Below are positions 8,875 through 17,771 of a DNA stretch of 64,000 nucleotides, piece after piece. This DNA is from CAYQVO01 sp964421085 (lineage in GTDB: Bacteria; Bdellovibrionota_C; UBA2361; CAYQVO01), in NCBI GenBank assembly GCA_964421085.1, contig CAYQVO010000001.1:1-64000 (forward strand), read 5' to 3'. The notes under the pieces were generated by a model. The model did not search any database. It had not been told where the DNA came from and saw only the letters and a program-made list of their open reading frames with translations. Position 1 is the stretch's first letter. Each line of letters starts with the position of its first letter. Both the position numbers and the translations under genes were made by a program.

Positions 8875-9293
8875 GTGTTTTCTGGGACAGCTCAGCCCTG
8901 GTGCATCTTCTTTGCGACCAGGGACGTACCAGGGACGCGCGGGCGTTTCTGAAGGACCACCCGAAGATGGTGGTCTGGTGGGGGTCGAATGCTGAATGCG
9001 CGTCAGCGCTTGCGCGCCTCGAACGCGATGGAGAGATAACTGCAAAGCAGGTTGCCGCGTCACTTTCAATTCTGGCAACTCTTCGTTCACGGTGGTTCGA
9101 AGTCGTTCCAACGGAAGAGCTGCTCCAGCGTGCCATGCGACTGCCCCGGCTTCATGCTGTTTGCGCAGCGGATGCCTTCCAGCTGGCTGCGGCTCTTGTC
9201 GCACGAGGTGAGAGGAATATGGGGTTTCTAACCTGCGATGAGAGGCTTGGGGATTCCGCCCTTCGTGAGGGATTTGAGCTGCACGAATGGTGA
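8871..9293 (+). CDS. PIN-domain ribonuclease toxin (VapC-like)
   Basis: The protein is 140 aa from a GTG at 8871. The acidic PIN residues are visible: D6 in FWDSSALVHLL, E42 in SNAECASALARLE, and the later AADAFQLAAAL and TCDERLG segments. VapC toxins are Mg-dependent RNases that cut tRNA or rRNA and are neutralised by the cognate antitoxin encoded just upstream with a 4-nt overlap. Confidence 0.85.
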   Translation: MSVFWDSSALVHLLCDQGRTRDARAFLKDHPKMVVWWGSNAECASALARLERDGEITAKQVAASLSILATLRSRWFEVVPTEELLQRAMRLPRLHAVCAADAFQLAAALVARGERNMGFLTCDERLGDSALREGFELHEW

Positions 9294-9443
9294 CCCGGGA
9301 AGGTTTACCGGAATGTAACTATCGAAAAAACCTGCTTTTTTTTTGCACCATTAACACAAAAGATCAGCGCGGATCTATGCAACGCGTCCTGTCGGGGTCT
9401 CCATAAACATCATTGAAAGGATAATTTTAACCGAAGAGGTTCC

Positions 9444-10343
9444 ATGAGAAGTGTTATTCAGGCAGTGCAAGGATTGTTAGCCAAACCAGAGCCAGAGAGA
9501 GTGCCCGCTGTTCCCCAGCATGAGAAAACTCAGACTCAGGCAGCAGCTGCTCCGCGGGCCGCCCCGGCCGCTGTGACAGTTTCAGCGCAGGAGCTTCGAA
9601 GACAACGGCACATTACGATTGACCAGGCGGCATCGATGGTGCCAAGCGAAGAAATGCTCACACTTGCCGCTGACGCATGGAGAAAGGCCCGCCCGAAACC
9701 AAATGGATGGTGCCTTCGGCATGTGAGATGGTGCCTCGAAGCTCTCGGGCTTGGATACCGTGAAGGCGCCGGGACGGCAATTCGACAGGCGGAACTTCTG
9801 CGGCGTGATCCGAACTTCATCGAAGTGACGGGCGTGACAATAGATAATGTCAACTCGCTTCCTCCGGGCGCCGTTGTCCTTTATGAAAGACCAAGATCCG
9901 GCTTCGGGCGGCCGGGTCACGCAGTAATATCGTGCGGTCGAGGAAGGTACGCTTCGGACTTCAGAAGCGATAATAATGTGTTCAGAGGACGGCCGCGCGA
10001 TGAATATGTATTTGCTTTCATTCCTGTACACCGGGGAAAATTCACTTTTGATCCGGCTCAGGCCCGCGCAGTGAGAGACAGAGAAGTCGGCAGTGGAAGC
10101 GGGTCCTACGCGGCGGACGGCTCGTACATCCCGGGAGAGAATTCGCTTTATTCGCAGCTTGATTCACAATTCATGTGGAGCGCATTTGCTGCAGAATTCA
10201 TGAGGCTTCAGAAAGCGGAGGAGGAGCGAAGGGAACAGGAAAGGAGGAAGAATCAGCGAGATAGAGAACTCGAAGAAGCCGGGAAGAATCAGCGAGATAG
10301 AGAATTCGAAGAAGCCAGGAAGAATCGGGAGAATGCCGCCTGA
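9444..10343 (+). CDS. CHAP/NlpC-like domain protein with charged tandem-repeat tail
   Basis: The protein is 299 aa. An Ala/Pro/Gln-rich linker (residues about 15-55) leads to a domain with NGWCLRHVRWCLEAL, LPPGAVVLYE and GFGRPGHAVI. This resembles the Cys-His core of CHAP/NlpC-P60 amidases and peptidases; the candidate nucleophile is the first Cys and the His is in PGHAV. The C-terminal 40 residues are highly charged and contain two 12-aa repeats starting KNQRDRE. I see no signal peptide. RBS GAAGAGG at about 9436. The catalytic assignment is by pattern only. A peptidoglycan-related or protease role is possible. Confidence 0.55.
   Translation: MRSVIQAVQGLLAKPEPERVPAVPQHEKTQTQAAAAPRAAPAAVTVSAQELRRQRHITIDQAASMVPSEEMLTLAADAWRKARPKPNGWCLRHVRWCLEALGLGYREGAGTAIRQAELLRRDPNFIEVTGVTIDNVNSLPPGAVVLYERPRSGFGRPGHAVISCGRGRYASDFRSDNNVFRGRPRDEYVFAFIPVHRGKFTFDPAQARAVRDREVGSGSGSYAADGSYIPGENSLYSQLDSQFMWSAFAAEFMRLQKAEEERREQERRKNQRDRELEEAGKNQRDREFEEARKNRENAA
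10248..10319 (+). repeat. tandem 36-bp repeat, two copies, inside the CHAP-like gene
   Basis: Two adjacent 36-bp units (10248-10283 and 10284-10319) differ at only a few positions and begin AAGAATCAGCGAGATAGAGA. They encode KNQRDRELEEAG and KNQRDREFEEAR. A partial third unit follows. Confidence 0.9.
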
Positions 10344-10368
10344 CTTCCTGCTCCAACGGGGGAGGGCG

Positions 10369-10731
10369 CTAATCAAGATTCAGATATCTCCCTATCTGTT
10401 CTGCTTTCTTTACTCCAATCCCGTGAACAATCTCCAGTGCGCGGTATTTTTCATCTACAGGGAGTTTTTCAGCCTTTTTCATGATCTCATCGCGCATCGT
10501 CGCAATTTTAACAGAAAGATCTCCGGCGACCCCGGGGATGAGCTGAAGATCGCCCTGCGATGCGGTCGAAAGCCTGATCTGTGATTCGGCAGCAAGCCGG
10601 GCTTCGGGATTGCCCGTCATCGCAAGGATATCTCTGTGCAGACGGGGCCGGGCGGGAATTGCCTCGGGTATGAACCGGAGAAGAACAACAATCATCACCA
10701 CAAAAGAAAGATGAAGGTAGCGCAGTGCCAT
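10369..10731 (-). CDS. membrane-anchored helix-hairpin-helix protein (ComEA-like)
   Basis: The protein is 120 aa from an ATG at 10731. It has one N-terminal hydrophobic segment (LSFVVMIVVLLRF, residues 8-20), then a C-terminal ALEIVHGIGVKKAEQIGRYL that matches a helix-hairpin-helix, with a weaker LQLIPGVAGDLSVKI before it. ComEA-type proteins bind DNA non-specifically outside the cytoplasmic membrane during uptake. This protein is short and in a tandem with another reverse-strand gene. The frame is open further upstream to 10860, overlapping that gene. Confidence 0.55.
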   Translation of the reverse strand: MALRYLHLSFVVMIVVLLRFIPEAIPARPRLHRDILAMTGNPEARLAAESQIRLSTASQGDLQLIPGVAGDLSVKIATMRDEIMKKAEKLPVDEKYRALEIVHGIGVKKAEQIGRYLNLD

Positions 10732-10750
10732 GCATATGTATCGTGAAAAT

Positions 10751-11083
10751 TCAGGCGACGGTGTCGAGTTTTCCGTGCGATTGAGGTGCTTCCCTGGAAG
10801 TCTCTTCGCGTTCTCCGGGAAGCGACTCGGTCCCCTTCGGTTCCCGGCCCTTTTTGGCAAATGTGCTTTCCACTCTGGCTGTGGGCTGGATATTCTTCTG
10901 CGGACCGGAATTTCGAAGTGTAGCCGTTTCCTGCTTCGCTGTTTTCGTCAGATTGTCGGTGGCGGGCTTTGTCCCGGTTGCAGCCTGGGAGGTTCCTGTC
11001 GTATTTTGCGCAGACGTAGTACTCTGTTGGCCTACCAGGGAGGAAGCTACGCCGCCGAGAATCTGGGTGACAGGACTGGCCAT
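10751..11083 (-). CDS. low-complexity Thr/Ala/Ser-rich hypothetical protein
   Basis: The protein is 110 aa, rich in T, S, Q and A, becoming basic and Glu-rich toward the C-terminus. I see no transmembrane segment or known motif; it looks disordered. It lies 20 bp upstream of the HhH gene and is divergent from rnc (52-bp gap), so a divergent promoter region is likely between them. Family not recognised. Confidence 0.45.
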   Translation of the reverse strand: MASPVTQILGGVASSLVGQQSTTSAQNTTGTSQAATGTKPATDNLTKTAKQETATLRNSGPQKNIQPTARVESTFAKKGREPKGTESLPGEREETSREAPQSHGKLDTVA

Positions 11084-11135
11084 AATAAACCTTGCAGGGT
11101 ATAAGTCGGCAGAACAGCAGAGAAAGTTTAGCGTT

Positions 11136-11921
11136 ATGAATGAGAATGGGGAAAAGACCGGCGAAAGCTCTCCGGAACGGCTCCGGGGACCGTTGGGCCG
11201 CGAGTATTATCATGAACTTGAAGAACGCCTCCATTATACCTTCGTCAATAAGGAATGGCTTGAACGGGCGCTGACCCACCGTTCAGCCCATGCGGGGGGA
11301 GTGTCGGGAGACTATGAGCGCCTTGAATTCCTCGGAGATGCTGTGCTCGACCTTGCAGTGGCGCACCTTCTTCTTGATAACCACCCAAATCTTCGCGAAG
11401 GCGACCTCTCCAAGATGCGCGCTGCTCTTGTGAACACTGCGTCCCTTGCAGAACTTGCCCGCGAGATCTCCATAGGCCCGTTCATACGTCTCAGCAGAGG
11501 AGAACACGCAAACAAAGGGTCTGACAGACCGTCGATACTCGCTGATGTCTTTGAAGCCGTCTTCGGAGCCATATACCGCGAAGCGGGTTATGACGCGGCG
11601 CTTGCGTCTGCGTCGATACTGTTCAATCAGAAGGTAAAGGACGTCATGCCCGTGGATCCAAAGACCGAACTCCAGGAACGGCTGCATGCGCTGGGCTGCG
11701 AAGCTCCGGAGTATCTTCTCGACTTTGTCGAGGGGCCTGAACACGCGCCGCTTTTTGCGACCTCAGTGTATGTCGACGGGAAGTTCATGGGGCAGGGAAG
11801 AGGCCCGACCAAAAAGGCATCCCAACAGGGAGCCGCTGCCGAAGCACTGCTGGCTCTCAGCGCCGAAGCCGGAGCGAAGGGCGAAGATACGAACGAACAG
11901 AATGAAGTCGAGGAGCCATGA
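11136..11921 (+). CDS. rnc: ribonuclease III
   Basis: The protein is 261 aa. The signature ERLEFLGDAVLDL (residues about 66-78) carries the catalytic acidic residues, with the second acidic cluster in ADVFEAVFGAIY. A C-terminal dsRNA-binding domain (DPKTELQERLH through TKKASQQGAAAEALLAL) follows. The enzyme cuts double-stranded RNA in rRNA and mRNA processing. Start taken at ATG 11136; the frame is open upstream but crosses the divergent gene. The last 4 nt overlap der, and rnc-der coupling is common in several lineages. Confidence 0.95.
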   Translation: MNENGEKTGESSPERLRGPLGREYYHELEERLHYTFVNKEWLERALTHRSAHAGGVSGDYERLEFLGDAVLDLAVAHLLLDNHPNLREGDLSKMRAALVNTASLAELAREISIGPFIRLSRGEHANKGSDRPSILADVFEAVFGAIYREAGYDAALASASILFNQKVKDVMPVDPKTELQERLHALGCEAPEYLLDFVEGPEHAPLFATSVYVDGKFMGQGRGPTKKASQQGAAAEALLALSAEAGAKGEDTNEQNEVEEP

Positions 11922-13279
11922 CGCGAAGAATCCCCACCATTGCAGTGGTCGGCCGCACAAATGTGGGGAAATCCACCCTTTTCAACGCTCTTACGGGAAA
12001 GCGCATCAGCATTGTGGAAGATGAGCCGGGTGTTACCCGCGATCGCGCATACGCGCTTGTCGGTCGATTCGATTTCCCTTTCACTCTGATAGATACCGGA
12101 GGTCTGGTCGGTGAAGAAGAGTCTCCGTTTACCGACGTCGTGAAAGCTCAGGCTGAGTTCGCGATAGAGGAAGCGGACCTTGTCATCGCGCTTTTCGACG
12201 GCATTGTCGGTCTTCATCCACGGGATGGCGAGGTAGTCGGCATCCTCAGACGCAGCGGAAAGCCCGTATTGTGGGCCGTAAACAAATGCGAGAAAGAATC
12301 AATAAAGACTGGAGCCGCCGAGTTTTATTCGCTCGGGATCGAAGAGATTGAGTGCATAAGCGCCGAATTCGGCACCGGGCTTCAGGAGCTTCTCCGCAAG
12401 GCGAGGAAGGCTCTCGGGATCAAGAAACCGGGAAAGGATGAAGAGAAAGAGGAAGAAGGTGCGCCCATCCGCGTCGCGGTGGTCGGCAGGCCGAATGTGG
12501 GAAAATCCACGTTCGTCAATCAGCTTCTTGGAGAGAAAAGGCTCGTCACTTCACCGGTAGCCGGCACGACAAGGGACAGTATCGACGTAAAGCTCAGACT
12601 CGATGGCCGGGACTTCGTCATGGTGGATACCGCAGGACTGCGAAGGAAGTCAAAGGTGTCTCAGGGATCGATCGAGCGTTTCGCCAATCTCCGCGCCTTG
12701 AAGGCTCTTTCCGACTGCGATGTGGCAATCCTTCTCCTTGACGCTTCCGATGGTGTTCCTTCTGATCAGGATAAAACAATCGCAAGCCTCGCCCACGAAC
12801 GGGGCAGAGGACTGATTATTGCGATGAACAAATGGGACATCGTCGAAAAAGACCATAAAACCGCAAAGACCTTCGAAAAGGAGGTCTACAATACGTTCAA
12901 GTTTCTGAATTACGCCCCTGTGATTTTTATCTCGGCAGAATCGGGAAAACGGTGTCAAGCTGTGTTGAAAAAAGCGAAAACCGTCTATCAAAACTCCCGC
13001 GAAAGAATTCCAACTCCCCGTGTAAACAGGGTCTTCGGTGAAGCTTTCCGGAAAACGCCTCCACCTGCGGTGAAAGGAACGCCGGTAAGGCTCCTTTACG
13101 CGTCACAGACCGGCACCGCGCCCCCGACATTCGTGCTTTTTGTGAACCATCCCCGGAGGGTTCCTGATTCTTATGTCCGTTTCCTCAAGAGCTTTTTGCG
13201 CGAACAGTTTCCTTTTGAAGGAACCGATGTCAAGCTTCTTCTGCGAAAGAGGCAATCCAAAAAGAAAGAGGAGCAGTAA
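11918..13279 (+). CDS. der: double-GTPase ribosome assembly factor Der (EngA)
   Basis: The protein is 453 aa. Two tandem GTPase domains are complete: first GRTNVGKST, DTGG and NKCE; second GRPNVGKST, DTAG and NKWD. An acidic linker (KDEEKEEEG) separates them and a KH-like C-terminal domain (from about residue 365) follows. Der acts in assembly of the 50S ribosomal subunit. The stop codon overlaps the guaA start by 1 nt. Confidence 0.95.
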   Translation: MTRRIPTIAVVGRTNVGKSTLFNALTGKRISIVEDEPGVTRDRAYALVGRFDFPFTLIDTGGLVGEEESPFTDVVKAQAEFAIEEADLVIALFDGIVGLHPRDGEVVGILRRSGKPVLWAVNKCEKESIKTGAAEFYSLGIEEIECISAEFGTGLQELLRKARKALGIKKPGKDEEKEEEGAPIRVAVVGRPNVGKSTFVNQLLGEKRLVTSPVAGTTRDSIDVKLRLDGRDFVMVDTAGLRRKSKVSQGSIERFANLRALKALSDCDVAILLLDASDGVPSDQDKTIASLAHERGRGLIIAMNKWDIVEKDHKTAKTFEKEVYNTFKFLNYAPVIFISAESGKRCQAVLKKAKTVYQNSRERIPTPRVNRVFGEAFRKTPPPAVKGTPVRLLYASQTGTAPPTFVLFVNHPRRVPDSYVRFLKSFLREQFPFEGTDVKLLLRKRQSKKKEEQ

Positions 13280-14152
13280 TGTCCGTTCTGGTTCTTGATT
13301 TCGGCTCCCAGTACACCCAGCTTATTGCAAGACGAATCCGCGAATGCGGGGTTTACACCGAAATAAAGCCGTGCACGATTAATCCGGAGGATGCCGCGCC
13401 CGGAAATTTCGGCGCGGTTATCCTCTCAGGCGGCCCTGCAAGCGTCACTGCTCCGGATGCCCCGAAGTTCAATCCTGAATGGTTTCGAACGGGTCTTCCC
13501 ATGCTCGGGGTCTGCTATGGAATGCAGCTCATGGCCCACTGCCTCGGCGGGGCGCTTGGGCGGGGCGAGAGCCGGGAATATGGACACGCGCTCCTCGACG
13601 TTCTCGATACGTCGGATCTGTTTCAGGAGTTCACAGACGGCGAGACCATTCACGTGTGGATGAGCCACGGCGATCAGGTGACAAAGGTGCCCGAAGGGTT
13701 CAGGCTTCTGGCCAGAAGCGGAGGCTCCCCATACGCTGCGATTGGAAACGCGGCAAAGCGAATGTTCGCTGTGCAGTTCCACCCGGAAGTAGTGCACACT
13801 CCGCGCGGAAAGGAGATCCTCTCCAGTTTTCTGTTCAAAATCGCGGGGGTTGAAAAAAACTGGGACGAAGAAGGCTTTATCGAGCGTGCTGTCGCCGGCA
13901 TCAGACGTCAGGTTCCTCCGGACAGCAGCGTGATCTGCGCGCTGAGCGGCGGGGTCGATTCCAGCGTTGCAGCAGCTCTTGTTCACCAGGCAATCGGTGA
14001 TCGCCTTCACTGCATATTTGTCGACAATGGAGTGCTCCGCAGGAACGAGGCCCGGAAAGTGGAAAAAATGCTCGGCCTGATCGGGCCCGGCCTCAAGGTC
14101 CGGTGCGTCGATGCTTCACACCGTTTCCTTTCGGCGCTCAAGGGAGTGACTG
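13279..14152 (+). CDS. guaA: GMP synthase, N-terminal part (broken by an assembly gap)
   Basis: The first 291 residues have the class I glutamine amidotransferase (VLDFGSQYTQLIARR, nucleophile Cys in GVCYGMQ, His in FHPEVVHT) and then the ATP-pyrophosphatase PP-loop (ALSGGVDSSVAA). It ends in DASHRFLSALKGVT, right where other GuaA proteins continue with DPEEKRK. The sequence then hits 10 Ns. The reaction is XMP + Gln + ATP to GMP. The half after the gap re-enters the protein before the PP-loop, so this half and the next are not one continuous gene as assembled. Confidence 0.9.
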
Positions 14153-14162
14153 NNNNNNNNNN
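14153..14162. other. assembly gap (10 N) inside guaA
   Basis: Ten Ns join two sequences that both contain the GuaA PP-loop region in non-identical form. The number 10 is probably a placeholder and does not give the true length. Confidence 1.
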
Positions 14163-15048
14163 GCTTCTGGCACTTTCCGGCGGTGTAGACAGTTCTGTTG
14201 TAGCAGCGCTGCTGATTCGCGCTATCGGCAAGCGGGTTACCTGCATACATGTAAATCACGGCTTGTTGCGTGAAGGCGAACCGGAGCAGGTGGTTCAGGT
14301 TTTTGGCAAGCAGCTGGGCGCCGACTTGATCTATGTAGACGCGGTCGACCGTTTTCTGGATAAACTCGCCGGAGTCAGCGATCCGGAAGAGAAACGCAAA
14401 ATTATCGGCAGCACATTCATAGATGTTTTCGACGAAGCAGCCAGGGAGATACCCAATGTTACCCACCTTGTGCAGGGAACTCTCTACCCGGATGTTATCG
14501 AAAGCACCTCCGTCAGAGGACCGTCGGCTACGATAAAAAGTCATCATAATGTGGGTGGTCTTCCTGAGCGGATGAATCTTTCTTTGATAGAACCGTTGAG
14601 GGAGCTTTTCAAAGATGAGGTGCGAAGAGTCGGAGCTGAGCTTGGAATTCCACTGGAAATACTGCAGAGGCAGCCGTTTCCCGGACCGGGGCTTGCCGTG
14701 CGGATTCCCGGCGAATTGACGGAGGAAAAGATCCGGATCACGCAGGAAGCAGATGCTGTTCTGATAGAAGAGATAAAGGCGGAAAATCTCTACACGAGGC
14801 TGTGGCAGAGCTTTGCCGTTCTTCTCCCGGTGCAGTCTGTGGGAGTGATGGGCGACGACCGCACTTACGAAAGAACCGTCGCCATTCGCGCGGTAGTGTC
14901 TGAAGACGGTATGACAGCCGACTGGGCTTACCTGCCGGAGGATTTCCTGCGGCGCGTCAGCAACAGGATTATCAATGAAGTCAAGGGCGTCAACCGCGTT
15001 GTACTCGATATATCGAGCAAACCCCCTTCTACGATAGAATGGGAGTGA
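14163..15048 (+). CDS. guaA: GMP synthase, C-terminal part from a second, different guaA sequence
   Basis: This piece starts with LLALSGGVDSSVVAALL, the same PP-loop that already lies at about 13940-13975 before the gap. It goes on through DPEEKRKIIG, TLYPDVIEST, SHHNVGGLPERM, the QPFPGPGLAVR signature and the C-terminal dimerisation domain ending in TIEWE. In the doubled stretch of about 65 residues the two versions clearly differ (for example FVDNGVLRRNEARKV against HVNHGLLREGEPEQV). It is thus a different allele, a paralogue, or DNA of another organism. Confidence 0.9.
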
Positions 15049-15103
15049 GACGCGGGGGTGTGCGCCATCTTTTTTAATTTTCCGATCACGGTATTATAGA
15101 ATC

Positions 15104-15484
15104 ATGACTGCTGCAGTTTTACTATCCGACCCTGCAAAGAATTGTATCGATAATACCATCCGCTCAACCAGGTCTGACAGCTGGGAGATTTTGAGTATTG
15201 ACAGAAACCATCTCGCCGGAGAGTCCTTCAATCTGGAACTGTCATCCGAAGAAGTTGACACCCTCAGGAGCGAAAAAGCAATTGCTGTCGATCTGCGTGG
15301 TCGGCCCGGTGCCGGGGAAGTGGAAGCCGGTATCCTGTGCCCTCTGGGCAGGGATCGCATTCTTGCGATTCTGAGAGGTGTACAAAACGGCGGATACAGC
15401 AACGAAGATCTCGTTGTTGTAGAATACAATGCGCGTCAGCTTGTGACGCTGATTGGAATTTCACTGGCATCCGACAAGAGCTGA
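15104..15484 (+). CDS. hypothetical protein
   Basis: The protein is 126 aa from an ATG at 15104. A TATTAT-like -10 (about 15091) sits only 10 bp before the start. The second half (AVDLRGRPGAGEVEAGILCPLGRDRILAIL) alternates like a beta/alpha domain. No signal or membrane segment. The last 24 bp overlap the 3' end of the convergent apt gene. An opposite-strand frame over the same DNA is less convincing because its translation is compositionally odd. Family not recognised. Confidence 0.4.
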   Translation: MTAAVLLSDPAKNCIDNTIRSTRSDSWEILSIDRNHLAGESFNLELSSEEVDTLRSEKAIAVDLRGRPGAGEVEAGILCPLGRDRILAILRGVQNGGYSNEDLVVVEYNARQLVTLIGISLASDKS

Positions 15485-15976
15485 TACTTCGTAATCTTTC
15501 AATAGACCTTTTCCATTCAGTGACACAAGCTCAATTACAAAGAGAAGCTTTGAAACTCTCGCGCCGAGTTTCTCGACAAGTCTGCACGAAGCCTGCGCAG
15601 TTCCGCCTGTTGCAAGGAGGTCATCCACTATGACAACAGACTGCCCGGCGGCGACTGCATCACGGTGGATCTCCAGGGTATTAGTTCCGTATTCAAGGGC
15701 ATATTCAAAAGAAATCGTGTCATACGGCAGCTTCCCGGGCTTTCTCAGTGGAACAAACGGGACCCGCATCTGAAGGGCAAGAGGAGCTGCAAACAGGAAT
15801 CCTCGCGACTCAACTGCCGCGATTGCGTCGACCTTCACCCCATCGAGAAGGCTTTCAAACCGGGAGATCACAAAGGCAAAAGCCTCCGGTGATTTGAGGA
15901 GGGGCGTAATATCTTCGAAAAGGATTCCAGGTTTTGGAAAGTCGGGAATTTGACGGAGGTATTTTCCAAGATCCAT
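15461..15976 (-). CDS. apt: adenine phosphoribosyltransferase
   Basis: The protein is 171 aa, the usual length. It begins DLGKYLRQIPDFPKPGILFEDITPLL, as is typical for Apt, has AAVESRGFLFAAPLAL in the middle and the PRPP-binding motif VVIVDDLLATGGTA at about residues 117-130. It makes AMP from adenine and PRPP in the cytoplasm (purine salvage). Read on the reverse strand and convergent with the preceding hypothetical gene. Confidence 0.95.
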   Translation of the reverse strand: MDLGKYLRQIPDFPKPGILFEDITPLLKSPEAFAFVISRFESLLDGVKVDAIAAVESRGFLFAAPLALQMRVPFVPLRKPGKLPYDTISFEYALEYGTNTLEIHRDAVAAGQSVVIVDDLLATGGTAQASCRLVEKLGARVSKLLFVIELVSLNGKGLLKDYEVSALVGCQ

Positions 15977-16142
15977 AAATGCGATAACAGCAGTATTACG
16001 CGGGACTTACAAGAAGAGAAAATTCAAACTGCGTTCGCGCACGCAGGCACTTCAGGCAATTCTCGAACGATTTCATGTACCCGCGCGCGACCCTTCGGGC
16101 ATCTTAAGCTACAGGCCTCATCAGCCTTTTTGGACGAAAAGC

Positions 16143-17771
16143 ATGGTCTATCAGCAGCAGATTGCGAAGCACTTTGATTTCTACAGGAACATACTTCCAT
16201 CGGTTTTTGCTGTCGCAGGCTCGGTACCGCTTTTCCACGCTCTTCTTTTCAGGCCTGACTTCGAAAACGTATTTTTTGGAGTTCTCAACCTTATCGGGTG
16301 GTCGCTTGCCGCGCTTCTTGTGGTGGTATGGCGCGAAATCGACGATCGCGTCCGGCAGTCAGGGGCGAAGCTGAATATTGAGTTCGGCAGTACCTTGGTC
16401 GATTTCGATGTGATGAAATACGCGATGGAGGTAGAAAGACGGAATGATGCGCTGATGGCAGGCGCGGTCAAGGGCCGTATCGCGACCAAAGATGAGCTTG
16501 CTCGCACTCTGGAGAAGGTTGTCGGTCTTTCCTACCGCCTGCTGGACGCTGAATCGGTTGAGCTTGCCCTGCTTGATCGCGATACCGGTCTCTACCACTC
16601 CTCTTTCGTTCTTGGGAAGCCCTTCAGAAAATCGGCTCAGATGATGCTTTCCGAGGGGAGTGAGGGACCCGGAGTGCTCATCTCGCCGATCAATTTTGCA
16701 GGCTCGGTACTTGGAAGCCTGCGGGCCGGGCTGAAAAAGAATGCGGTTCCGAACGCGGGAGATCGCCAGATTCTTGAACTCCTCGCGCTTCAGAGCAGTA
16801 TGGCTGTGATAAACGCGGAATTTACCGGCGAACTCCTGAAGATGCGGCGTGTCTCTGATGAGTCGATCAAGGCAAAGACCGGATTTCTTGCGAACCTGAG
16901 TCATGAAATCAGAGGGCCATTGAGCATCATGATGAACGCAGTCGAGCTTGTGCTGGAGGAACTGTGCGGACCCGTCAGCCAGGATCAAAGAGAAACTCTG
17001 AATATGGTCAAGACAAATGGCCGGCATCTTCTCGACCTTATAAATGACGTGCTGGACTACGCAAAGGCTGAGTCGGGCCGCGTTACGGCAACTCCGGTCG
17101 CCCTTGATGCAGATGATCTCCTGGCTGATCTCCGAAATGTGATTTCCGCGCAGGCAGAAGCAAAGTCGCACAAAGTGCGGCACAAGGTGTCCGGATCCGG
17201 CATGGGAATGATGTGTGACAGAAGGCATGCCCGTCAGATACTGATTAACCTTCTCACAAACGCGGTCAAGTATACGCCTGAAGCCGGTCTTATAGAACTC
17301 TGGGCGGAACGCTCAGCCGGGAACCGGATAAAGATCAACGTCAAAGACTCAGGCGTAGGCATCAGTCCTCACGATCGTGACAAGGTTTTTGCCGCGTTCG
17401 AACGGATCGATCATGAATACTCGAGCAGGCAGGGAGGCACAGGTCTCGGATTGAGTCTGACCAGGAAGCTGGTGGAGATTAACGGGGGCACGATCGACTT
17501 TATTTCGTCGCCCGGAACGGGATCCCACTTTTTCCTGCTGATGCCGGCAGCCGATATCGTCAAAGACACCGAAGTGATGAAAAAAGATGATTGCGTGAGC
17601 GGCAAGGGCCGGACCGTGCTCCTTATGGGTGAAGATAATCAGGAGAGGAAAAGCATCGGAAGATATCTCGCCAAATTACGATTCGCTCTCGCATATGCGG
17701 CAAGCGCCCGGGAAGCCGTAACCGCGCTTGGATCGGCGAGATTGAGAAAGGGGAGGAGCGACAGCTTGTGA
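16143..17771 (+). CDS. hybrid sensor histidine kinase with GAF domain, truncated in the receiver
   Basis: The protein is 542 aa. Two hydrophobic segments at about residues 18-62 form a membrane anchor. A GAF-like region covers about residues 130-240. Then come a HisKA domain with the phosphorylated His in NLSHEIRGPL, an ATPase domain with N-box LINLLTNAVKY, G1 DSGVGISP and G2 GGTGLGLSL, and the start of a receiver (VLLMGEDNQERKSIGRYLA) that is cut off. The open frame extends upstream of 16143 to 15954 and looks coding (for example RTQALQAILERFHVP) but has no ATG, GTG or TTG, so the true start is uncertain. The stimulus is unknown. Confidence 0.85.
   Translation: MVYQQQIAKHFDFYRNILPSVFAVAGSVPLFHALLFRPDFENVFFGVLNLIGWSLAALLVVVWREIDDRVRQSGAKLNIEFGSTLVDFDVMKYAMEVERRNDALMAGAVKGRIATKDELARTLEKVVGLSYRLLDAESVELALLDRDTGLYHSSFVLGKPFRKSAQMMLSEGSEGPGVLISPINFAGSVLGSLRAGLKKNAVPNAGDRQILELLALQSSMAVINAEFTGELLKMRRVSDESIKAKTGFLANLSHEIRGPLSIMMNAVELVLEELCGPVSQDQRETLNMVKTNGRHLLDLINDVLDYAKAESGRVTATPVALDADDLLADLRNVISAQAEAKSHKVRHKVSGSGMGMMCDRRHARQILINLLTNAVKYTPEAGLIELWAERSAGNRIKINVKDSGVGISPHDRDKVFAAFERIDHEYSSRQGGTGLGLSLTRKLVEINGGTIDFISSPGTGSHFFLLMPAADIVKDTEVMKKDDCVSGKGRTVLLMGEDNQERKSIGRYLAKLRFALAYAASAREAVTALGSARLRKGRSDSL

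Noticed and set aside
13279..15048. One continuous, long guaA gene
   Set aside because: The frame reads through the Ns, but the PP-loop domain would be present twice in different versions, which no GuaA has.
16359..17228. Reverse-strand open frame over the histidine kinase
   Set aside because: It overlaps conserved kinase motifs in the other frame and has no motif of its own.
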